DNA from: Candidatus Chloroploca mongolica
GTDB lineage: Bacteria; Chloroflexota; Chloroflexia; Chloroflexales; Chloroflexaceae
Assembly: GCF_004762035.2 (NCBI RefSeq)
Contig: NZ_SIJK02000003.1
Location: 62,001-126,000 of the forward strand
Reading direction: 5' to 3'
DNA: 64,000 nucleotides
Below are positions 59,437-64,000 of the stretch, piece after piece; the first letter of the stretch is position 1, and every line of letters starts with the position of its first letter. A program made the translations under genes and the position numbers. The notes under the pieces are model-generated. The model was not told the origin of the DNA. It did not search any database and saw only the letters and a program-made list of their open reading frames with translations.

Positions 59437-61230
59437 TTATGCCGATAATTCCGCTTCGAGCAACTCGCGCCGATACATCGCTGCATACTGCCCGCCGAGC
59501 TTTAGCAACGCACTATGGTTGCCTTGCTCAATAATCTGTCCATCGTGCAACACAACAATCTGGTCAACCTCGCGTACCGTTGCAATGCGTTGCGCAATGA
59601 TGACCGTCGTCCGTCCACGCATCACCTCGCGCAGCCCGGCGAGGATTTGCGCCGCCGTCTGCGTATCAACGCTACTCAACGCATCGTCGAGCACCAGCAC
59701 TGGTGGATTGCGGAGGATTGCCCGTGCAAGCGAGACCCGTTGCTTTTGCCCGCCCGACAGGGTCACGCCACGTTCACCAACCATCGTATCGAGGCCATCG
59801 GGAAACTGGGCCAGATCATTGGCGAGGCGTGATACCGTCACGGCGTGCTCAATGCGCGCATCCAGGGCCGCATCGTGTGCTCCTTCCACCCCAAAGGCCA
59901 CATTTTCGCGCAACGGCACACTAAAAAGAAAGGTCTCTTGGGGCACATACCCAATCGCACGCCGCAGATCGCCCAGATCCAGCGTTCGGACATCGATACC
60001 ATCAAGGAGCACCTGACCCTCATCGGGATCACGGACGCGTGACAAGAGATTGACGAGCGTTGTTTTGCCCACCCCGGTTGCGCCCACGATCGCCAACGAA
60101 TGTCCTGCCGGAACGTGGATCGACAGATCGCGCAGCATCCACTCAGCGCGTCGTTCGGGAAACAGCGCTGTCGTGGCGTGATCGGCAGGTTCTTCATAGC
60201 GCAGGCCGACACGCCGAAACTCCAACTCACCGCGAGGGGAAGGCAAAGGACGCGCATCGGGTGGATTGACCACCGCTGGCTGATAGCGCAGCACCTCCAT
60301 CAAGCGCCCCATCGAAGCTGAGGCCTGCTGATAGAGCGACACCATCCAGCCGAGCATAATCATTGGGAAGGTCAGCAAGCCCAGATATGCATTGAACTGC
60401 ACCAGTTCACCGATGGTCAACGCACCGGCTACCACGAGGCGCCCACCGACCAAGAGCACCAACGCGGCGACAATGCCAAGGCAGAGGGTCATCGCCGGCC
60501 AGAGCGCCCCACTGAGCAACACGTAGCGGAGATTCAGTTCGCGATAGCGCTCATTCTCAGCGGCAAAGACCGCGAGCTCGGCATCTTCCTGGGCATAGGC
60601 CTTGATGGTCCGAATCCCAGAGAAATGCTCTTGAACACGGGTCGAGATAACGCCGAATTGATCTTGCACACGGGTAAAGGCCGTACGCATGCGATTGCCG
60701 AGCAGGACAAACACCACGGTTGTCACCGGCATAAGGAGCATCACAATCAGGGCCAGGGTCACATTCATCATCAACATCAGGACTGCGGCTGCCAGAAAGG
60801 TCAACACAGCTGTTGCAGTACCATTGAGCCCAGGGCCGAGCAATTGACGGACAGCGCTAAGGTCATTGGTGGCACGGGCCATCAGATCGCCGGTATGGTT
60901 GCGGCTAAAGAAAGCCTGATCGAGCCGCATATAGTGGGCAAAGAGTTGGGTACGCAGATCGTACTCGATGCGATAGGACACCCCGGCGAGCATCATGCGT
61001 TGAATGAAGCGAAAGACACCGTCAGCGAGGGCGACGATGATGAGCATCACCCCATACCCGAGGATGCTCGTCAGCACCAGTTGGCCGGTTGCCAGCTTAT
61101 CAACGGCAAGGCGCAAGATATATGGCCCAAGCGCACTCACCGAGGCAGCAAAGGCTGCACAAATCAAGCCTGCCAGCAATGACCAGCGGTAGCGCCTGAG
61201 ATAGGGAATAAGATAACGAAGGTTGGACAT
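59437..61230 (-). CDS. ABC exporter subunit with degenerate Walker B
   Basis: A 597-residue half-transporter with six membrane helices (first 310 residues) and an ATPase. Walker A is VGATGVGKTTL and the signature is consensus LSGGQKQ, but Walker B reads LVLDDALSSVDT, with Asp in place of the catalytic Glu. In the heterodimer this site pairs with the LSLGQ signature of the other subunit to make one inactive and one active ATP site. It is the first gene of the leftward pair. Confidence 0.92.
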   Translation of the reverse strand: MSNLRYLIPYLRRYRWSLLAGLICAAFAASVSALGPYILRLAVDKLATGQLVLTSILGYGVMLIIVALADGVFRFIQRMMLAGVSYRIEYDLRTQLFAHYMRLDQAFFSRNHTGDLMARATNDLSAVRQLLGPGLNGTATAVLTFLAAAVLMLMMNVTLALIVMLLMPVTTVVFVLLGNRMRTAFTRVQDQFGVISTRVQEHFSGIRTIKAYAQEDAELAVFAAENERYRELNLRYVLLSGALWPAMTLCLGIVAALVLLVGGRLVVAGALTIGELVQFNAYLGLLTFPMIMLGWMVSLYQQASASMGRLMEVLRYQPAVVNPPDARPLPSPRGELEFRRVGLRYEEPADHATTALFPERRAEWMLRDLSIHVPAGHSLAIVGATGVGKTTLVNLLSRVRDPDEGQVLLDGIDVRTLDLGDLRRAIGYVPQETFLFSVPLRENVAFGVEGAHDAALDARIEHAVTVSRLANDLAQFPDGLDTMVGERGVTLSGGQKQRVSLARAILRNPPVLVLDDALSSVDTQTAAQILAGLREVMRGRTTVIIAQRIATVREVDQIVVLHDGQIIEQGNHSALLKLGGQYAAMYRRELLEAELSA

Positions 61231-61633
61231 AGGGCACCATTCGTGAATAGTTGCTACACATTAACTTTTCGAAGCGAGACACCTGTTCGAGAAGATAGAG
61301 TGAGTATAACATTGCTCTAGGGGGTTGTAGTCAGTCGTAAGGCTGATGGAAAGCGGTGCAAAAGACTATGAAACTGGTTGCTTTTTCTTAAATGCAACGG
61401 ATTGACATTTTTTCTTGACTCCTATATAATTTAGGTCAATGAGCCAAGCAACATACTACTCTTCCAGACGTACTGGCAAACCGACCTCAGCACGGCTGGG
61501 ATCACATTGTAGTAGTGCTTTGCTCCCACCCCGACAAAGGGTATGGAAGGTGCGACGACCGCCGCCAGGCGCGCAAGTCGTACCTGGTGTGTTCGGCCCT
61601 GGCGCTCGTAGTTGAAGTATCGGAGGTCCGCTC
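61231..61633 (+). other. Intergenic region and long leader of the puf operon
   Basis: 403 bp with no gene. The leftward half carries a TATACT-like -10 for the ABC pair (about 61294-61299). The rightward half has the consensus puf promoter and, after it, about 195 nt of untranslated leader with partly complementary segments (around 61444 and 61510). Confidence 0.6.
61402..61430 (+). promoter_or_regulatory. Consensus promoter of pufBA
   Basis: TTGACA (61402-61407) and TATAAT (61425-61430) match the sigma-70 consensus exactly at 17-bp spacing. TTGAC (61415-61419) and GTCAA (61435-61439) form an inverted repeat around the -10, a possible operator. Confidence 0.85.
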
Positions 61634-61804
61634 ATGCGTGACGATGACGATCTGGTTCCCCCCAAATGGCGGTCGTTGTTCAACAATCAGGACTGGCTGG
61701 TTCATGACATCATGGTCAAATCCTTCTGGGCATTCGGTGTCATCGCCGTGATTGCTCACACCCTGGTCTGGGTGTGGCGTCCGTGGCTCAACGCCGGTAT
61801 CTAG
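61634..61804 (+). CDS. pufB: B806-866 light-harvesting protein, beta chain
   Basis: A 56-residue antenna polypeptide: MRDDDDLVPPKWRSLFNNQD, then one membrane helix ending VWRPWLN. It matches the Chloroflexus beta chain nearly residue by residue. The conserved His in IAHTLVWVW binds bacteriochlorophyll a; a second His (WLVHDI) lies near the cytoplasmic face. With PufA it builds the membrane ring antenna that collects energy from the chlorosome baseplate. GGAGGT stands 6 bases before the ATG. Confidence 0.96.
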   Translation: MRDDDDLVPPKWRSLFNNQDWLVHDIMVKSFWAFGVIAVIAHTLVWVWRPWLNAGI

Positions 61805-61897
61805 CTCGGTCGGGTACAGGTGTGCGCGACGATGGTGGGCAATCGGCCCTGATTCAGATGCAGCCTCTCCCAAAACCTGTTAAGGAGTTGACTTATG

Positions 61898-62083
61898 ATG
61901 CCTCCACGCAGTGCAGTTCGCACCAACATCGTGATTTTTACGATCCTCGGCTTTGTCGTGGCTTTGCTCATCCACTTCATTGTGCTCAGTTCGGTTCGGT
62001 ATAACTGGCTTGACAACCTTGCACCAGATGGTGCAGTGGTGCCAATGACCATGTTGCTCCAACTGTTCGCTATGTTCGGCTAG
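61898..62083 (+). CDS. pufA: B806-866 light-harvesting protein, alpha chain
   Basis: A chain of 61 residues from ATG 61898 (62 from the adjacent ATG 61895). The helix is [25 protein letters not shown], as in the Chloroflexus alpha chain, with the pigment-binding His in LLIHF. The C-terminal extension ([27 protein letters not shown]) is probably trimmed in the mature protein. AAGGAG lies about 10 bases upstream. It is cotranscribed with pufB; a stem-loop follows. Confidence 0.95.
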   Translation: MPPRSAVRTNIVIFTILGFVVALLIHFIVLSSVRYNWLDNLAPDGAVVPMTMLLQLFAMFG

Positions 62084-62133
62084 GTGCCGCTGGCGCTGGC
62101 GCGTCGCCAACTTACCGTGCGACACAAACGAAG

Positions 62134-62168
62134 CAACAGCCGCCAGCACACCATGCTGGTGGCTGTTG
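62134..62168 (+). other. Intercistronic stem-loop between pufA and pufC
   Basis: CAACAGCCGCCAGCA (62134-62148) pairs with TGCTGGTGGCTGTTG (62154-62168), with a single G-U, over a 5-nt loop. It is followed by a weak T-containing stretch. Such hairpins give pufBA messages a longer life than the downstream genes in purple bacteria; the same is likely here. Confidence 0.7.
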
Positions 62169-62214
62169 TCTTGTAAGCAATGCAGTTGCACTTTTTTTGC
62201 ACATATTCCAAAAG

Positions 62215-62243
62215 TTGACCTTCCGAAGTATCAGGTGTATACT
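62215..62243 (+). promoter_or_regulatory. Internal promoter for pufC
   Basis: TTGACC (62215-62220) and TATACT (62238-62243) are exactly 17 bp apart. The message would start near 62250 with a leader of about 150 nt that can fold (GCTCAGCC/GGGTTGAGC; CTCGGC/GCCGAG). Confidence 0.7.
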
Positions 62244-62403
62244 GGCGCTACATTCAAGTGGCGTGTCAGAGGCCCTGCTACGGCTCAGCCTGATGGGTTG
62301 AGCAACGCAATCGTTTGCTGTCCCTCTTAAAGTGCTGCACGTCGGAGCCGGCCCCGGAGCCTCGGCACCGCCGAGCTGCTGATCCGGAGTTGAGGAGACC
62401 CCT

Positions 62404-63648
62404 ATGCAATCGCCAACTCGTCCGACTGATCGACAGGCGGCGATCTTCATTTCGGTGGCCGTAGGCATTATTGTCGCGGTTGTAACTACGGCAACGTTCT
62501 GGTGGATCTACAGTCTGACGCTTGGTCCCGAACGGGCAGCAGCGGCCTTGAACGCCAATGCCCCGTGGAGCCCCAGTGAGGGTATCAAAGCCATCACCGA
62601 TGTCGCACCCAATATTCCGCCTGAAGGGCGTGAGCCCTGGCTTGGTAATCAGGCGTGGACTGAGGGTGTTCAGGCTGGACAAGCCTGGGTGGACGCCAAC
62701 CCCAATACCGTCAATGTCCAGGTGCTGTCAGGCATGACCTCAGCACAGATATGGACGTATATGCAGCAGTATGTCTCAGGTGGCCTGGGCGTCGGCTGTC
62801 AGTATTGCCATAATCTGCAGAACTTTGCCAGTGACGAGTATGCCGAGAAGATCTCGGCGCGCAACATGCTCTATCTGGTATCTGATGTCAACACCGAATT
62901 TATTGTTGATCTGCCCAACTGGCGTGGCAACTATGTCCAGTGTGCGACGTGTCACTACAACGAGCCAAACAATCTTGAGGCCGTTGGCACCCAGTTTATC
63001 AAGAGTGTGCCCGATATCCCGGTCGTGGTTGATCCCCTCGACGAGAATGGGATGCCCATCCTCGATCCGGCCCTGAAACCCGAAGAGATTCGTGGTCAGG
63101 TTGGCCTTCAGGATGCAGTGCTCTTCTACATTTACAACTATCAGATCTGGCGGCCGTTTGATCCCGCTGACGATGAGAGTGGCCGTGGCTCACTAGCCTT
63201 AACGCTTGATGGTGGGCGCACCCAGGATCAGGTGACGATCAACCAGAATGTGATGAATTACAATTCCTGGGCGCTGGGCCAAGGGTGTACCTATTGTCAT
63301 AACTCGCGGAACTTTATCGCCTATGAGTTGGGCGCGGCAAGCAACATCACCAACCCGGAAGCTGGTTATAACAAGCTGAAGGCAGCGCGGATGATGCAGT
63401 TGACAACCTGGCTTGCGTTCAACTGGACGATCAATGGGGCGCTGCCCTACGATGCGGTGCCGACGGCATTAGAAGGTGGAGCTAGTCGGTTCTCATATCG
63501 CAACATTGATGGTGAGATATTTAACGTGCCAGGGTGCTATACTTGTCACAGGGGTGTCAACATTCCAACCGGCTCGATCAATCAGGCGCAAATTCCGGCT
63601 GGTGATGCAGGAGTTGTTGTTCTCCCGCCCGTCCTTCGTGGCAATTAG
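62404..63648 (+). CDS. pufC: Tetraheme reaction-centre cytochrome c (cytochrome c-554), PufC
   Basis: A 414-residue membrane-anchored cytochrome that re-reduces the photo-oxidised reaction-centre pigment. A hydrophobic anchor spans about residues 13-38 and there is no lipobox. Four haem sites are seen: CQYCH (132-136), CATCH (180-184), CTYCH (295-299) and CYTCH (378-382). Axial Met candidates precede them (YVMQ-like helices, e.g. NMLYL, VMNYNSW, ARMMQL). GAGGAG precedes the ATG. It has its own promoter besides read-through from pufBA. Confidence 0.95.
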   Translation: MQSPTRPTDRQAAIFISVAVGIIVAVVTTATFWWIYSLTLGPERAAAALNANAPWSPSEGIKAITDVAPNIPPEGREPWLGNQAWTEGVQAGQAWVDANPNTVNVQVLSGMTSAQIWTYMQQYVSGGLGVGCQYCHNLQNFASDEYAEKISARNMLYLVSDVNTEFIVDLPNWRGNYVQCATCHYNEPNNLEAVGTQFIKSVPDIPVVVDPLDENGMPILDPALKPEEIRGQVGLQDAVLFYIYNYQIWRPFDPADDESGRGSLALTLDGGRTQDQVTINQNVMNYNSWALGQGCTYCHNSRNFIAYELGAASNITNPEAGYNKLKAARMMQLTTWLAFNWTINGALPYDAVPTALEGGASRFSYRNIDGEIFNVPGCYTCHRGVNIPTGSINQAQIPAGDAGVVVLPPVLRGN

Positions 63649-63702
63649 CCAATCGGTTGAGTAGTTCGTGTGTGGCTTGCTCACAGTCACACACGATCTT
63701 GT

Positions 63703-63774
63703 GAAAGCCACGAAGGGCACAAAGAAGCGGCACACTCAGGTTTGCCCCTCAACTTTGTGGCCTTCGTGGCTTTC
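63703..63774. repeat. Inverted repeat between pufC and bchG
   Basis: GAAAGCCACGAAGGGCACAAAG (63703-63724) faces CTTTGTGGCCTTCGTGGCTTTC (63753-63774), one mismatch in 22. It belongs to the CACAAAG/CTTCGTGGC type of dispersed repeats and may also act as a processing site. Confidence 0.75.
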
Positions 63775-63794
63775 AAGCTAGAAATGAGCTGTTC

Positions 63795-64000
63795 ATGAGC
63801 GATCTCCGCAAAGGTTCTAGTCTGGCTCCTCCGCCTTCTTCTTCGCCTATTCAGCCGTCACTTACCCCCCGTGTTACTGGCTTTCGTGGTACTCTCAGTC
63901 GCTCGATCACGTTGATGAAGCCAGTAACCTGGTTTGCACCAGCGTGGGCGTTTCTCTGTGGGGCTATCGCGAGCGGTGGGCTCTCCTGGTCAGCCGAGCC
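63795..64000 (+). CDS. bchG: Bacteriochlorophyll a synthase BchG (5' part, runs off the window)
   Basis: Only the first 68 residues are inside the window. After a flexible Pro/Ser-rich N-terminus comes GTLSRSITLMKPVTWFAPAWAFLCGAIASGG, the first membrane helix of a UbiA-type chlorophyll synthase and very like BchG of Chloroflexus. BchG esterifies bacteriochlorophyllide a. Linkage to pufBAC supports BchG, leaving the copy at 31452 as BchK. Confidence 0.85.
   Translation, partial: MSDLRKGSSLAPPPSSSPIQPSLTPRVTGFRGTLSRSITLMKPVTWFAPAWAFLCGAIASGGLSWSAE

Overview
The window is a piece of the chromosome of a green filamentous anoxygenic phototroph (Chloroflexota, order Chloroflexales; a relative of Chloroflexus, Oscillochloris or 'Ca. 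Chloroploca/Viridilinea'). The diagnosis rests on genes readable in the sequence: the chlorosome baseplate protein gene csmA (20361), likely chlorosome envelope genes csmM and csmN (32472, 32819), bchU and bchK for bacteriochlorophyll c (30339, 31452), the light-harvesting pair pufB and pufA (61634, 61898), the tetraheme cytochrome gene pufC (62404) and the start of bchG at the right edge (63795). I see no tRNA, rRNA, CRISPR array, transposase or prophage.

Layout. 1-9.3 kb is housekeeping: the 3' end of moaC, a five-gene leftward operon (HD protein, scpA, GAF histidine kinase, LuxR-type regulator, MBL hydrolase), a rightward pair with a pseudo-receiver/Roadblock protein, and a ribokinase-like gene. 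9.4-15.8 kb is a compact rightward operon: recO, PH-SHOCT membrane protein, purine nucleoside phosphorylase, a 979-residue protein carrying two different cysteine-protease-like domains, and an M20 peptidase. Next come five 73-bp tandem repeats, a DUF1338 gene and a secreted protein.

19.0-35.6 kb is the chlorosome/BChl c region, all on the + strand: ArsA-type ATPase, csmA, two paralogous proteins with long disordered tails, a second ArsA-type ATPase, a third that has lost its P-loop, an alpha/beta hydrolase, an HExxH protein, a proline-rich protein, a lipase-like hydrolase, a DUF4079-like membrane protein, bchU, bchK, csmM, csmN, then a type II NADH dehydrogenase-like flavoprotein, an SRPBCC protein and a small membrane protein. 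I infer that the unnamed genes serve chlorosome assembly, envelope lipid handling or pigment supply. This is the most interesting part of the window.

35.7-61.2 kb is mixed: a PadR/ABC-2 drug-efflux operon, ftsY with a zinc-ribbon and a lipoprotein gene, an isoaspartyl peptidase, alpha-glucan phosphorylase, a MagIII-like DNA glycosylase, chrA, a 1.2k-residue BTAD/AAA regulator, a duplicated CSLREA/beta-helix secreted protein, an orphan response regulator, xpt, an ACT-domain malic enzyme, an MFS transporter and a heterodimeric ABC exporter. 61.3-64 kb is the puf operon. It has a consensus promoter, a hairpin between pufA and pufC, a second good promoter in front of pufC, and bchG downstream.

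Promoters of the sigma-70 type (TTGACA/TATAAT, 17-bp spacing) are unusually easy to read. Palindromic intergenic elements are frequent. Functions are inferred from motifs and remembered family sequences; no database search was possible.
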